Of a DNA stretch of 64,000 nt, positions 52,502 to 61,793 are shown one piece after another. This stretch comes from CAZNUM01 sp964539305 (GTDB lineage Bacteria; Fidelibacterota; Marinisomatia; Marinisomatales; TCS55). How positions within the stretch are numbered: the stretch's first letter is position 1; each line of letters opens with the position of its first letter. The translations under genes and the position numbers were made by a program. The notes beneath the pieces were generated by a model that worked only from the letters and a program-made list of their open reading frames with translations, did no database searches and was not told the origin of the DNA. The stretch is from assembly GCA_964539305.1 (NCBI GenBank), contig CAZIIM010000010.1, positions 1-64,000 on the forward strand. Reading direction: 5' to 3'.

Positions 52502-53274
52502 AAAATCGTAAACGGCGCCTGACGCCCCAGCAAAGAAAAAGGGTGATTCCCAACCTGGCCACCGTTTTTAACATGTTCCTCGGTTTTCTGGCGATCGGAT
52601 TTATTATCAAAGGTGATCCGATCCGTGCCGGTTGGTTGCTGATGGTGGCAGCTATGTTTGACGTAATCGATGGAAAACTGGCACGATTAATCGGTATTCC
52701 TTCCCGTTTTGGTACGGAGTTTGATTCTTTCGCTGATACCATATCCTTCTGCACGGTTCCCTCTCTTCTGGTTTATAGTTTATATGTGGGAGGACTGCCC
52801 CCCATTCTCGCAGGAATATTCAGTTTTATGCCCCTATTGTTCGGGACAATTCGGCTGGCCCGCTTCAATATCGCACAGGAAGAGAATCCGACGCCCTATT
52901 TCACCGGTCTTACAACACCCTTGAATGCCATCCTGATTGTAGCTTTTTTACTCTTCAATCATCAGATCAACGGTCACGCTGGAGATCCACGCATCGCCCT
53001 GGTTATGGTTGTCATTCTCAGTTTTCTCATGATTAGCCCGATCCGGTTTTCAAAATTCCCCTTATTTTCCTTTAGACAGGGACGGTCGAATTCCTTTCGG
53101 CTGGTAGGAATTCTGGTGGCAAGCCTGGCGGTATTACTGACGAAGGGCGTGGTTCTTTTCCCTCTTCTGAGTCTGTACATCATCTGGTCCATCTTAAAAT
53201 GGGTCGTCTATCATAATCGATTTGAAGATGAACCGACCCTGAAATCCACTCTTGAGGACGAGTTTAATGAATAA
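52498..53274 (+). CDS. pssA: CDP-diacylglycerol-serine O-phosphatidyltransferase
   Basis: A 258-residue membrane enzyme with about eight hydrophobic segments. The CDP-alcohol signature is complete: DVIDGKLARL...GTEFDSFADT. N-terminal VIPNLATVFNMFLGFLAI matches the PssA type. It forms phosphatidylserine, the substrate of the adjacent Psd. It overlaps psd by 4 bases and the next gene by 8 bases. Confidence 0.94.
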   Translation: MKNRKRRLTPQQRKRVIPNLATVFNMFLGFLAIGFIIKGDPIRAGWLLMVAAMFDVIDGKLARLIGIPSRFGTEFDSFADTISFCTVPSLLVYSLYVGGLPPILAGIFSFMPLLFGTIRLARFNIAQEENPTPYFTGLTTPLNAILIVAFLLFNHQINGHAGDPRIALVMVVILSFLMISPIRFSKFPLFSFRQGRSNSFRLVGILVASLAVLLTKGVVLFPLLSLYIIWSILKWVVYHNRFEDEPTLKSTLEDEFNE

Positions 53275-53554
53275 ACGGTCTGTCAGTATTATTATTATCA
53301 TGTTATTTGTGGGAACCATGATTGGCACTCTGGTTGGGGAATTACTCGGTTTCCTGCTGCCAGCCGGAGTCGTAAAGGATTTCTTTCTCACCAGTATTCA
53401 TTTTGATCTGGCAGGGCTGGCGGGAAATGAGTCCGGCGTCATTACACTGGATTTGATTATGCTAAAACTTCAGTTTGGTCTGAGCCTTACGTTTAATTTC
53501 ACCAGTTTAATCGGACTGTCAGCTGCTTACTATTTCCTGCGGTATTTCCGATGA
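53267..53554 (+). CDS. DUF4321 small membrane protein
   Basis: A 95-residue protein starting at ATG 53267 inside the pssA 3' end. Two hydrophobic helices flank a polar loop: IIIIMLFVGTMIGTLVGELLGF and LQFGLSLTFNFTSLIGLSAA. The GELLG...LDL...FGL.L..N..S.IG pattern matches DUF4321. The function is unknown. It is 66 bases upstream of tatA, separated by a GGAGG-bearing leader. Confidence 0.75.
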   Translation: MNKRSVSIIIIMLFVGTMIGTLVGELLGFLLPAGVVKDFFLTSIHFDLAGLAGNESGVITLDLIMLKLQFGLSLTFNFTSLIGLSAAYYFLRYFR

Positions 53555-53620
53555 GGAAACCTGCCATAATCATCCTAAATTCAACCTTGATTTACAACTT
53601 ATTCGTGGAGGTATAAAGCC

Positions 53621-53863
53621 ATGGAACAACAGATTTTTTATGCTGGAATGCCCGGTGGATGGGAATGGGTCATCATCGCCCTGGTGGTTTTACTGCTCTT
53701 CGGTGCTAAACGGCTTCCGGAACTGGCTCGCGGTCTTGGGCAGGGAATTCGTGAATTCAAAGGAGCGGTGGAAGGTGCCAAGGATGAGTTAAAGGATGCA
53801 CAGGACTCCCTGAATGACGTAAAAAAAGAATCTGGCGACTCGAGCGAAAAAGATTCTGACTAA
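53621..53863 (+). CDS. tatA: Sec-independent protein translocase TatA
   Basis: An 80-residue protein: short N-terminus, one transmembrane helix (WEWVIIALVVLLLFG), the conserved hinge AKRLPELARGLGQGIREFK, and an acidic amphipathic tail. It polymerises with TatC (10842-11606) to form the translocation pore for folded proteins. It has a canonical GGAGG ribosome-binding site 8 bases upstream of the ATG. Confidence 0.95.
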   Translation: MEQQIFYAGMPGGWEWVIIALVVLLLFGAKRLPELARGLGQGIREFKGAVEGAKDELKDAQDSLNDVKKESGDSSEKDSD

Positions 53864-54067
53864 CCTTTCCACTTTTTGTTTCCAATCATCTAGCGGTTTT
53901 ATTCTTTAAATATTGGCAAGGCAGTTTCCTCGCCGAGACTGCTTCCGGCTATCCTTCTGGTGCTTCGGTCTTTGGAGGGGAAGACAGAAACAAATATTCC
54001 CTTAATTCGTTATTGTGAAAGATTGAATGCTTATGATATGGGATGTGATCAAGGTAATAAATAAGGC
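53864..54067. other. Noncoding interval before the bat operon
   Basis: 204 bases without a credible ORF. The middle (53910-54000) has GC-rich self-complementary pieces, for example ggcagt...actgc around a cctcgccg loop, and then a gggg tract. It is likely the bat promoter/leader region. I considered SRP RNA and a tRNA but no consensus was matched. A small RNA remains possible. Confidence 0.4.
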
Positions 54068-55039
54068 ATGTTAGAATTTCAGTACCCCTGGTTCCTGCTT
54101 TTATTGGTGCTGGTGCCCATGATTTATTATCTGCAATATCGGCTAGCCCATCGATGGGAGGGAAGTGTCAGAATTTCTTCCAAGCAACTCATCCCCGATC
54201 GATTACAGAAAAAAGGTCGCCGGCGGGTGATGACCCTGCAAATCATCCGAAGCCTGGTTTTGATTCTTCTGATCATCGGAATCGCCAGACCCCGGTGGGT
54301 GGAAGCCCTCCAGGAATCCAAAGTGGATGTGGTGGATATTGAACTTGTCCTGGATATTAGTTCCAGTATGCTGGCGACCGATTTTACCCCCAACCGTCTT
54401 GAAGCGGTCAAGGAAACGGCAGAAGCGTTCATTCGTCGCCGGGCGGGTGACCGATTAGGACTTCTGGTTTTTGCAGGAGAAGCCTTTATTCAGTGTCCCC
54501 TGACGATGGATCAGGATGTCTTGATTTCCCTGTTGTCGGAGGTGCGGGTTGCAGAGCAATCCTATGATGGTACTGCCATTGGAATGGCACTGGCACATGC
54601 CACCAATCGTTTGCGCCACAGTGAAGCCAAAAGCAAAGTTATAATTTTACTCTCCGACGGGAGTAACAATACAGGTGAATTGGACCCGTTAACGGCAGCG
54701 GATCTGGCGGCACAATTCGGGATTCGGATTTACACCATCGGTGCCGGAACGAATGAGGATGTTTCTTTCATTCCCGGGCGCGGTTATATCCGGAATGAAA
54801 TTGATGAAGAAACATTGAAAGCTATTGCCCGCCGAACTGGGGGGAAATACTTCCGGGCCGTTGATAAGGCAGGTCTGGATGCCATTTACGCTCAAATCGA
54901 CGAGTTAGAACGGACGGAGATTGAAGTCCGCAACTATACTCGGTATCAGGAGCTATTTGCCTGGTTCCTGTTCCCCGCTTTTCTATTAGGCATGGGATCC
55001 GAAACACTGGAAAGGAATGTCTTCCGGAAGAAAACATGA
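54068..55039 (+). CDS. batA: BatA: VWA-domain membrane protein
   Basis: A 323-residue protein with N-terminal transmembrane segments, a von Willebrand A domain (MIDAS VLDISSSM, DxSxS, residues ~97-105; TPNRLEAVKETAEAFI; ILLSDGSNNTGEL) and a C-terminal transmembrane helix (LFAWFLFPAFLLGMG). Bat proteins form a periplasm-facing complex linked to aerotolerance and envelope stress resistance in Bacteroides, Leptospira and Francisella. It overlaps batB by 4 bases. No moxR/AAA+ or DUF58 gene lies just upstream. Confidence 0.92.
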   Translation: MLEFQYPWFLLLLVLVPMIYYLQYRLAHRWEGSVRISSKQLIPDRLQKKGRRRVMTLQIIRSLVLILLIIGIARPRWVEALQESKVDVVDIELVLDISSSMLATDFTPNRLEAVKETAEAFIRRRAGDRLGLLVFAGEAFIQCPLTMDQDVLISLLSEVRVAEQSYDGTAIGMALAHATNRLRHSEAKSKVIILLSDGSNNTGELDPLTAADLAAQFGIRIYTIGAGTNEDVSFIPGRGYIRNEIDEETLKAIARRTGGKYFRAVDKAGLDAIYAQIDELERTEIEVRNYTRYQELFAWFLFPAFLLGMGSETLERNVFRKKT

Positions 55040-56061
55040 TTGTTTTTCGACATCCTGAACTGTTCTATCTGTCTATTCCACTGGTATTATTATGGTTTCT
55101 CTGGAGCGTGACACAAGGTAAAAACCGCCCTTTCAGAACCACAAACCCAGAGCTGCGGAAGCGTTTGCTGGCCATGTTTAACCATCGAAACCGGGTCTGG
55201 AGACAGCGCCTTTCCATGTGGTCCCTGGTCTTGGTCCTGATAGCAGCCACCGGGCCCCAGATCGGTACCCGTCTGGCACCGGTGGAACGTAAGGGGGTAG
55301 ATCTGGTATTCGCCATTGATGTCTCCGCCAGCATGAATGCAGTGGATGTGAAACCCAGCCGCCTGGAAAAGGCCAAATTTGAAATCGGTCAAATGATTCG
55401 GGAATTGAAAGGGGATCGTGTGGCCATGATCATTTTTGCCGGATCCAGTTATCTGTATCTGCCGCTAACGACCGACTATGAAGCTGCGCTGCTCTTTCTG
55501 GAAAAAATTGACACGAACATGATTCAGACCCAGGGAACGGCTCTCGGTTCAGCGATCCGGACCGGTCTCTCTGCGTTTAGTGAAGAAAGCCAGAAATATA
55601 AAGTACTGGTCTTGGTTACAGATGGGGAGGACCACGAGGGACAGGCAATTGAACTGGCTTCAGAAGCGGCCGAAAAGGGAATGGTTATCCATACGGTTGG
55701 TGTCGGGACTGTCTCCGGTTCTTTAATTCCTGTCATCGATGCTTCCGGCGTCCGGGAATATAAACGGGATTCTTCCGGTAAACTGGTGACCTCTGTTTTA
55801 AATGAAGCCATTTTAAAGGATATTGCCCAGGCAGGTCATGGGGATTATATCCGCTTCGATAACCGTCCAGCCAATTATAAAAAGCTCCTGGCCGATATCA
55901 ATGCCATGGAAAAGCGTACGATTCAATCCCGGATTTATTCTGAATATGAAGATCGTTACCAAATTTTTGCACTCTTGGCATTGGGACTGATGCTACTGGC
56001 CATGCTCATTCCTACCCGCCCGCGAAAAGAACCGGAATGGAGGGGGCGTTTTGTTCAATAG
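55036..56061 (+). CDS. batB: BatB: VWA-domain membrane protein
   Basis: A 341-residue paralogue of BatA with the same layout: two N-terminal transmembrane segments, a VWA domain with MIDAS FAIDVSASMNAVDV and VLVTDGEDHEG, and a C-terminal helix (FALLALGLMLLAMLIPT). The metal-ion-dependent adhesion site is intact. It overlaps batA by 4 bases and batC by 11 bases. It probably pairs with BatA in the same complex. Confidence 0.92.
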   Translation: MIVFRHPELFYLSIPLVLLWFLWSVTQGKNRPFRTTNPELRKRLLAMFNHRNRVWRQRLSMWSLVLVLIAATGPQIGTRLAPVERKGVDLVFAIDVSASMNAVDVKPSRLEKAKFEIGQMIRELKGDRVAMIIFAGSSYLYLPLTTDYEAALLFLEKIDTNMIQTQGTALGSAIRTGLSAFSEESQKYKVLVLVTDGEDHEGQAIELASEAAEKGMVIHTVGVGTVSGSLIPVIDASGVREYKRDSSGKLVTSVLNEAILKDIAQAGHGDYIRFDNRPANYKKLLADINAMEKRTIQSRIYSEYEDRYQIFALLALGLMLLAMLIPTRPRKEPEWRGRFVQ

Positions 56062-56830
56062 ACCGACCATTCTAATCCTCATGTTCCTGTTCATTACAAC
56101 AGGGTGGTGCCAGGACCAGGGTCTGGAGCATTTTAATAAAAAAGAATTTGAACAGGCCCGGGCCTATTATGAGTCCATGATCAAGAAGGGGGAAAAATCT
56201 CCGGAGGTTCAGTTTGGTCTTGGAGCCAGTGCTTACGAGGAACAGGATTATGAAACGGCGAAAGCAGCGTTTGAAAAAGCCCTTGCAACGGCGGACAGTA
56301 CCCTAAAAGCCAAGGCCTATTACAATATGGGGAATACCTTGTACAAGGCTCAGCGCCGGGAAGAGAGTCTTGCTTTTTACCGGAAAGCACTGGAATTAAA
56401 TCCCAAGGATAAGGATGCCAAGTATAATTATGAATTGGTAAAATACAGTCCGCCCCCGCCCCAGAAGAAGCAGGGTGGGCAGGGTAAATCCGATCAAAAG
56501 GACGATAAGAAGAAAAATCAGGATCAGCACGGGAATCAACCAAAACAACCGGATCAATCTTCATCGGCAGATGAAAAACAGCAGCAGGATCAGCGGAAAA
56601 AACAGTCAAATGACAAAGAACAGGCGCAACAGCAACAAAAGAAAAACCAGCCGCAGCCTGCCGATGAAGAAAAAAAGCGTGACAGTGGAGCCAATCAATC
56701 CCGGAAACCCAAGTCATCCGATCTCCAACAGGCTGAAGCCATACTGAACGCCTTGAAGCAGGATGAGAAGATTCTTCAGAAACGTCAGATTGCACACGCA
56801 AAATCCAGAAAACTGGCTAAGGACTGGTAG
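56051..56830 (+). CDS. batC: BatC: exported TPR protein with charged Q/K-rich tail
   Basis: A 259-residue protein with signal peptide (ILILMFLFITTGWCQ). Residues ~20-130 hold about three tetratricopeptide repeats (AYYNMGNTLYKAQRREESLAFYRKALELNPKD). Residues ~135-235 are a low-complexity Lys/Gln/Asp/Asn/Pro region, seen in other BatC proteins. It starts at TTG 56051; a later ATG at 56081 would shorten the signal peptide. Probably a scaffold for BatA/BatB. Confidence 0.88.
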   Translation: MFNRPTILILMFLFITTGWCQDQGLEHFNKKEFEQARAYYESMIKKGEKSPEVQFGLGASAYEEQDYETAKAAFEKALATADSTLKAKAYYNMGNTLYKAQRREESLAFYRKALELNPKDKDAKYNYELVKYSPPPPQKKQGGQGKSDQKDDKKKNQDQHGNQPKQPDQSSSADEKQQQDQRKKQSNDKEQAQQQQKKNQPQPADEEKKRDSGANQSRKPKSSDLQQAEAILNALKQDEKILQKRQIAHAKSRKLAKDW

Positions 56831-56833
56831 ACG

Positions 56834-58555
56834 GTGAAGCGAATTTCTTTTGCCCTTTTATTATGGTTCAGTCTCCTGCCTTTAATGGGCCAAGTTCGGG
56901 TTCTGGCGACGGTGGATGCCAAACGGGTTTCACTGCAAGAACCGATTGGATTTCGAGTGGAGGCTCTTGAATCGGATGAAATGCCCCAGGTAGATCTGCA
57001 ACCGCTGAAAAGGGATTTTTCAATTATCAGTGGTCCAGCCCAACAGACCAATATTCAGTGGATTAATGGTCGAATGACCAGTTCCCGCTCTCTTTCATGG
57101 ACATTGGTAGCTAAACGGTCCGGTCAGCTCACTATTCCGCGGTTAAAAGTTCGTGTCGGTAAGCAAACCTTCCAGACGCAGGCGATCCAGATTCTGGTGG
57201 AGAAGGATAAGCGTCCTTCCCAGCTTGCGAACGTGTTTATCCAGGTGGAAACCGATAAGCACGAAGTTTACCCCGGCGAACAAGTCACGGCCACCTACAA
57301 ATTGTACACCCGTGTGAACCTCTCCATCGAAAATATTGAGTATCCGAAAGGTGTAGGATTCTGGACCGAGAATTTGCGGGTGGCACAAACCATCCGGTTC
57401 CGGGATGAATCTGTTCAGGGAGTCCACTATAAGGTGGCTACCCTTTACAAAGTCGCCCTTTTCCCGACCCGCACCGGTGTGCTGAGTCTGGATCCGTTGA
57501 TGACGGTTTGCAATGTGGAAGTCCAGCGCCAGAGGCGTACCCGCAGTCTTTTTGACGATTCATTTTTTGATTCCATGTTTAAAGAAACGGTAACTCAGTA
57601 TGTGCGGTCCGATTCCTTGAAAATAAAGGTAATCGATTATCCTCCGGGACAACCGACCGATTTTACCGGGGCTGTTGGCAGGTTTAATCTGCATGCAGCA
57701 GTGGATACGGAAACGGTCCGGGTCAATGAAGCCATTACTCTCAGTGTTACGCTGGATGGCACCGGGAATTTGAATCTGTTTAATCTTCCCGAAATTCATT
57801 TCCCGCGAAATATGGAGGTATTCCCGCCGAAATCAACCTACAAGAAAGATGAATTCAGGGACCAGCTAACGGGAACCATGACCTGGGAATATATTTTAAT
57901 TCCCCGTTCTGCCGGTCATTACCGAATACCGAAGATTGAATTGCCCTATTTTAATCCCGATAAAAGAAAGTGGGAGCTGACACGTTCCTTGCCGATTGAT
58001 TTACGAATCCAGCCCGCAAAATCCAATATTGTGGCCTCGGCCAATTTCACAAAGGAAGAAGTGGAACTGCTGGGGGAGGACATTCACTATATTCACACAG
58101 CCACACCCCGCTGGCATCGAAAAGGGGATAAGTCCCTGCCCTTTTGGGTGTGGACATCTTATGGGCTGGCCTTGGCAATCTTTATTTTACCGGGCTTTGT
58201 GACTCAAACCAGAGAGAAACGTTTGGCGACCCAGGATATTCGGCGGGCACGGAATGCTTTACGAAGCGCAAAAAAAATACTCTCCCAAAAATCCGAAGAC
58301 CCGTTTGCTACAGCCTCAAACGCGCTTTATCGATATGTTAAAGATAAATTTTCCCTCACAACAGACCAGCTGGACCCCCGGATGCTTGAAACCTTCCTGC
58401 ATTCAAAAATATCTTCCGAAAACCTGGATGAAATTATTGCGCTGGCACGAATTTGTGATGCAGGCCGATACGCCCCCGGTGCTGCGGAACATCGTGAAAA
58501 AATAATTCCCCGAACCTTGAAAATCTTGAAATCCATTGACCGGGAGCTGCCATGA
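56834..58555 (+). CDS. batD: BatD: oxygen-tolerance membrane protein
   Basis: A 573-residue protein starting at GTG 56834. After a signal peptide (LLLWFSLLPLMGQ) come several Ig-like beta domains typical of BatD (VLATVDAKRVSLQEPIGFRV; VFIQVETDKHEVYPGEQVTATYKLYTRVN; AVDTETVRVNEAITLSV), a transmembrane helix near 438-458 (VWTSYGLALAIFILPGF) and a cytoplasmic helical tail. It overlaps batE by 4 bases. Confidence 0.9.
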   Translation: MKRISFALLLWFSLLPLMGQVRVLATVDAKRVSLQEPIGFRVEALESDEMPQVDLQPLKRDFSIISGPAQQTNIQWINGRMTSSRSLSWTLVAKRSGQLTIPRLKVRVGKQTFQTQAIQILVEKDKRPSQLANVFIQVETDKHEVYPGEQVTATYKLYTRVNLSIENIEYPKGVGFWTENLRVAQTIRFRDESVQGVHYKVATLYKVALFPTRTGVLSLDPLMTVCNVEVQRQRRTRSLFDDSFFDSMFKETVTQYVRSDSLKIKVIDYPPGQPTDFTGAVGRFNLHAAVDTETVRVNEAITLSVTLDGTGNLNLFNLPEIHFPRNMEVFPPKSTYKKDEFRDQLTGTMTWEYILIPRSAGHYRIPKIELPYFNPDKRKWELTRSLPIDLRIQPAKSNIVASANFTKEEVELLGEDIHYIHTATPRWHRKGDKSLPFWVWTSYGLALAIFILPGFVTQTREKRLATQDIRRARNALRSAKKILSQKSEDPFATASNALYRYVKDKFSLTTDQLDPRMLETFLHSKISSENLDEIIALARICDAGRYAPGAAEHREKIIPRTLKILKSIDRELP

Positions 58556-59304
58556 AACCCTTGAAATGGATCATCATGGCAATCCTACTTGTGGTATGTG
58601 CCTGGGGGCAGGCGAACCCGGATTCTTTATTCGTCCAGGGGAACCGACTCTATGAACAGGAGCAATACCAGGAAGCGGTCCAGATTTATGAACAATTATT
58701 GATCCGGGTGGAAAACGCCGATTTGTACTATAATCTGGGAAATGCCTATTACCGACTGGGGAACCTGGGCCAGGCCGTATGGGCCTATGAAATGGGATTG
58801 GCTCTGGAACCCAGGGACAAAGATTTGAACCATAATCTGGCCATTGCCAACGCCCAGGTGCGGGATCGGGTGGAAGTACCCAAAGCATTCTTCCTGTTAG
58901 AATGGTACCGTACCCTGATGAAGAATGTCACCCTCCAGGATTTAATCAGTCTTGGAAGTATATTCATTTTAATACTGGCAATTCTATATGGACTACGATC
59001 CTGGCAATCTGTCCGCGTCAGATGGATCAACCGTTTAAGCGGTACGCTGGTGGTTTTAATTATCCTGGTATACGGCTTGGCACTGGATAAATACTGGTCC
59101 CTCTCGGATAAGGAGGAAGGAGTCGTCATCGCCTCCACCGTGGAAGTCCGGTCCGCTCCCATCATACGGAGTGATAACGTTGTTTTTCGTCTCCACGAGG
59201 GCATCAAGATGGAAATTACCCAGTCTCAGCCCGGATGGTATGAAATTGTGTTAATGGATGGGAAAAAAGGCTGGCTGGCAGCCGGAAATGTGCGGTTATT
59301 ATGA
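58552..59304 (+). CDS. batE: BatE: TPR and SH3-domain membrane protein
   Basis: A 250-residue protein: signal peptide, two or three TPRs (NADLYYNLGNAYYRLGNLGQAVWAYE, residues ~55-105), two transmembrane helices (SLGSIFILILAILYGL; LVVLIILVYGLAL) and a C-terminal bacterial SH3 domain (VIASTVEVRSAP...GWYEIVLMDGKKGWLAAGNV). This architecture is that of BatE. It overlaps both batD and the next gene by 4 bases. Confidence 0.9.
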   Translation: MKPLKWIIMAILLVVCAWGQANPDSLFVQGNRLYEQEQYQEAVQIYEQLLIRVENADLYYNLGNAYYRLGNLGQAVWAYEMGLALEPRDKDLNHNLAIANAQVRDRVEVPKAFFLLEWYRTLMKNVTLQDLISLGSIFILILAILYGLRSWQSVRVRWINRLSGTLVVLIILVYGLALDKYWSLSDKEEGVVIASTVEVRSAPIIRSDNVVFRLHEGIKMEITQSQPGWYEIVLMDGKKGWLAAGNVRLL

Positions 59305-59774
59305 AATTTCTTTTTTGGACTTTATTCAGTGTTGGCGTAATCCTGGGTCAGGAAAATACCAAGCCCGTATTTGATCCGAATCAGCTGAAAGATCCGGAGC
59401 CGAAATGGCCCAAAATGGTGAATACAATTTTCGATGATTCACTGAAACTGGAACCATGGATTACGCCCGATTCCATCCGGGAAGTGACAGAAGGTTTTCG
59501 GGTCCAGGTGCTCGCCACCCGGTCCGTTGAGAAGGCAGATAGTCTGCGATTGATATTAGCAGAACAATACCAAATACCCGTATATGTGACCTTTGAAGCG
59601 CCGAATTATAAATTACGGCTGGGTGATTTCATCGATCGGCGAAGTGCGGACCGGTTGAGGAAGCGTCTGGCCCGCAATGGCTACCCTTCCGCCTGGATTA
59701 TCCGGACGCGGATTAAACCGCAGAAGGTAATTCCGTTCGAAGAAGAAATCCTTCCGGTTCCCCCCCGAAAGTAG
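59301..59774 (+). CDS. Exported SPOR-domain protein
   Basis: A 157-residue protein with signal peptide (FWTLFSVGVILGQ). Residues ~65-145 form a SPOR domain (FRVQVLATRSVEKADSLRLILAEQ ... YKLRLGDFIDRRSADRLRKRLARNGYPSAWII), which binds denuded peptidoglycan at division sites. The N-terminal ~60 residues are Pro/Asp/Lys-rich linker. It overlaps batE by 4 bases, so it is the last gene of the bat operon. It faces ppiD with 24 bases between stop codons. Confidence 0.85.
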   Translation: MKFLFWTLFSVGVILGQENTKPVFDPNQLKDPEPKWPKMVNTIFDDSLKLEPWITPDSIREVTEGFRVQVLATRSVEKADSLRLILAEQYQIPVYVTFEAPNYKLRLGDFIDRRSADRLRKRLARNGYPSAWIIRTRIKPQKVIPFEEEILPVPPRK

Positions 59775-59798
59775 CTCTGTGGATCTGACGAACGACGC

Positions 59799-61631
59799 CT
59801 AAAAGAAGTAGCGTCGGTTGTCGATGATTTTAGCGTTGTCCTTTAAATCCTGAATCCAGCTGGTGTAAATCCGATTTTGTTTCTGACGAATCAGGTCCAG
59901 TTGAATTACGTCTTTTTGTACCTGCCAGGTAGTAGAATCAAAGGGCGCAATTGCGTCCACTTTCACCAGTCCATATCCACGGTAAGTGGGAATGGGCCCC
60001 AGCAGTTCACCCGGTGAAGCGTGCAACAGGGCACCTACCAGTTGTTGACTTAATCCCAGGGATTTAAACGGATCTTTTAATTTTCCTCTCTGTTTCGTGA
60101 TTTCTTCCAGCTGAGGGTTATCCTTCTTCAGGGTCGTAAAATTTTCCCCCTGATCCAGACGCTGTCGGAGGTGGGTAGCCAGTTTCAGGATCGCCTGACG
60201 TTCTTTTTCCCGTTTAACCTTTGTATAAATCTGATCCCGCACTTCTTCAAAGGGAATGGTACCGGCGGCAAAAATGGAGTCCAGTCGAAAAACGGCAAAA
60301 TAACGGTCATTTTCCAACGGATCTGAAATATCACCCGGTTGGGACTGGTAAGCGAAGCGAACTGCTTCCCGGAAAGATCCCAGACTGGACAGGAAATGGT
60401 CCTGCTCACCCACCGATTCGATTTTCTTGGGCTGAACCTGGTGAGAATCGACTGCTGCAGAAAAACCATAATCCTGGGCGTCGTAGGTGAACAAGGTCGC
60501 CCTCCGTCTGAGCTCGGATCGGGTGGTGGGACCCAGTTCAATTTTCAATAAGATATGACGTGCTTTGATTTGGGGGCCCGCTTTTCGAATGCGGGTACTG
60601 TCAATCTTAATAATATGATAACCGAACTGACTCAGTACCGGTCCTACGATATCCCCTGTTTTGGCGGCAAAAGCCGCATCTTCAAAAGGCTTTACCATCT
60701 GTCCGCGACCGAACCAGCCCAAATCCCCACCCCGGCCTGAATCAGGAGTAATCTGGTTGCCGGGATCCTGGGTATGCAGATTCGCCAGTTGGCTGAAATC
60801 TGCACCAGACCTGGCCTGCTGAATAAGGTCCAATGCTTCCTGGTACACCCGATTTGTATCATCTTTGGAAGGTACTTTTGGCCAGCTGACATAGGTGAGG
60901 GACCGCCCTTCAGGGCGTTTAAAGTCATCCAGTCTTGAATTATAATCGGCCCGTAATTCTACTTCCGTTGGCTCCGGGAGGGAATCGCCTAAAGCGGAAG
61001 CTGTCACGTGGATTGCATCAATGGTGTAATCCACATTCCGCCGGACAAATTCGTCTTCAATTTCTTCCTTGGACACAACGGCTGACATATTCAAATACTG
61101 TTGCAGTTTAAACCGGGGGATGTAAAACGTCCGCATCCAGTTTTCGATGGCTGTCCAGTCCAGCATACCGGGTGTATTAAGTGCTTTCTGATAGGCTTCT
61201 TCGTCAAAGACATCACCCTTCATAAAAAAACGCTGAATATCGGGAGGAGGGTTATGTTCCAGGTGATACAATATTTCTTCATCCGATACTGTAATTCCCA
61301 GTTCGTCCATGGCCTGGTTCATCACTCGCTCTTCGATAAACGCATTCCATACATCTTCCCGGATCGTTTCCAGGATACCATCCGTAATTTCCTGACCGGT
61401 GGATCGCAAGGCCTCCAAACGGGCGCTCACGGCCTGGTTGAACTGCTCGGGTGTGATGGCCTCCCCGTTTACCATCCCAATGGCCTTGGAAGGATCTACG
61501 CGTCCCAGGAGTTGATCGATAATATTGGCGCCGCCCACAAGTCCGCCGACGGTCATGCTTAAAAGAAATAAGGCCAGCAGAGCCCAGAGAACAATATGCA
61601 TCTTGCTCCGCAGCGTGGTCATCATTGCCAT
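59799..61631 (-). CDS. ppiD: PpiD/SurA-like periplasmic peptidyl-prolyl isomerase
   Basis: A 610-residue membrane-anchored chaperone: a short cytoplasmic start, one transmembrane helix (IVLWALLALFLLSMTVGGLVGG), a SurA-type N-terminal chaperone region, a parvulin domain at ~240-345 (GADFSQLANLHTQDPG, GGDLGWFGRGQMVKPFEDAAF, FGYHIIKID), and a second, degenerate parvulin-like segment (~355-560). It assists folding of outer-membrane proteins. ATG at 61631 with AAGGAA upstream. It is divergent from the oxidoreductase at 61794. Confidence 0.9.
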   Translation of the reverse strand: MAMMTTLRSKMHIVLWALLALFLLSMTVGGLVGGANIIDQLLGRVDPSKAIGMVNGEAITPEQFNQAVSARLEALRSTGQEITDGILETIREDVWNAFIEERVMNQAMDELGITVSDEEILYHLEHNPPPDIQRFFMKGDVFDEEAYQKALNTPGMLDWTAIENWMRTFYIPRFKLQQYLNMSAVVSKEEIEDEFVRRNVDYTIDAIHVTASALGDSLPEPTEVELRADYNSRLDDFKRPEGRSLTYVSWPKVPSKDDTNRVYQEALDLIQQARSGADFSQLANLHTQDPGNQITPDSGRGGDLGWFGRGQMVKPFEDAAFAAKTGDIVGPVLSQFGYHIIKIDSTRIRKAGPQIKARHILLKIELGPTTRSELRRRATLFTYDAQDYGFSAAVDSHQVQPKKIESVGEQDHFLSSLGSFREAVRFAYQSQPGDISDPLENDRYFAVFRLDSIFAAGTIPFEEVRDQIYTKVKREKERQAILKLATHLRQRLDQGENFTTLKKDNPQLEEITKQRGKLKDPFKSLGLSQQLVGALLHASPGELLGPIPTYRGYGLVKVDAIAPFDSTTWQVQKDVIQLDLIRQKQNRIYTSWIQDLKDNAKIIDNRRYFF

Positions 61632-61793
61632 AGAAATTTTTCCTTAAACAATTTATTGAATTTGAAATGAAGGGGTGCGAATTTAATCTTCACCCGCCCC
61701 TGGAAGCAACGAACATCCCGTGAATTGCAATTCGGGAAGAAAAAAGAAAGCCTTCATGGTTTGTTACCCTCGTTACCCATAATTTCAGCCTTC

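Noticed and set aside
53900..54010. SRP RNA or RNase P RNA before batA
   Set aside because: Fragments such as ccggaagcag on the minus strand recall SRP RNA, but the conserved loop and asymmetric bulge order is not matched.
59793..59816. Terminator between the SPOR gene and ppiD
   Set aside because: cgacgc/gcgtcg forms only a 6-bp stem with a 12-base loop and no T-tract on either strand.
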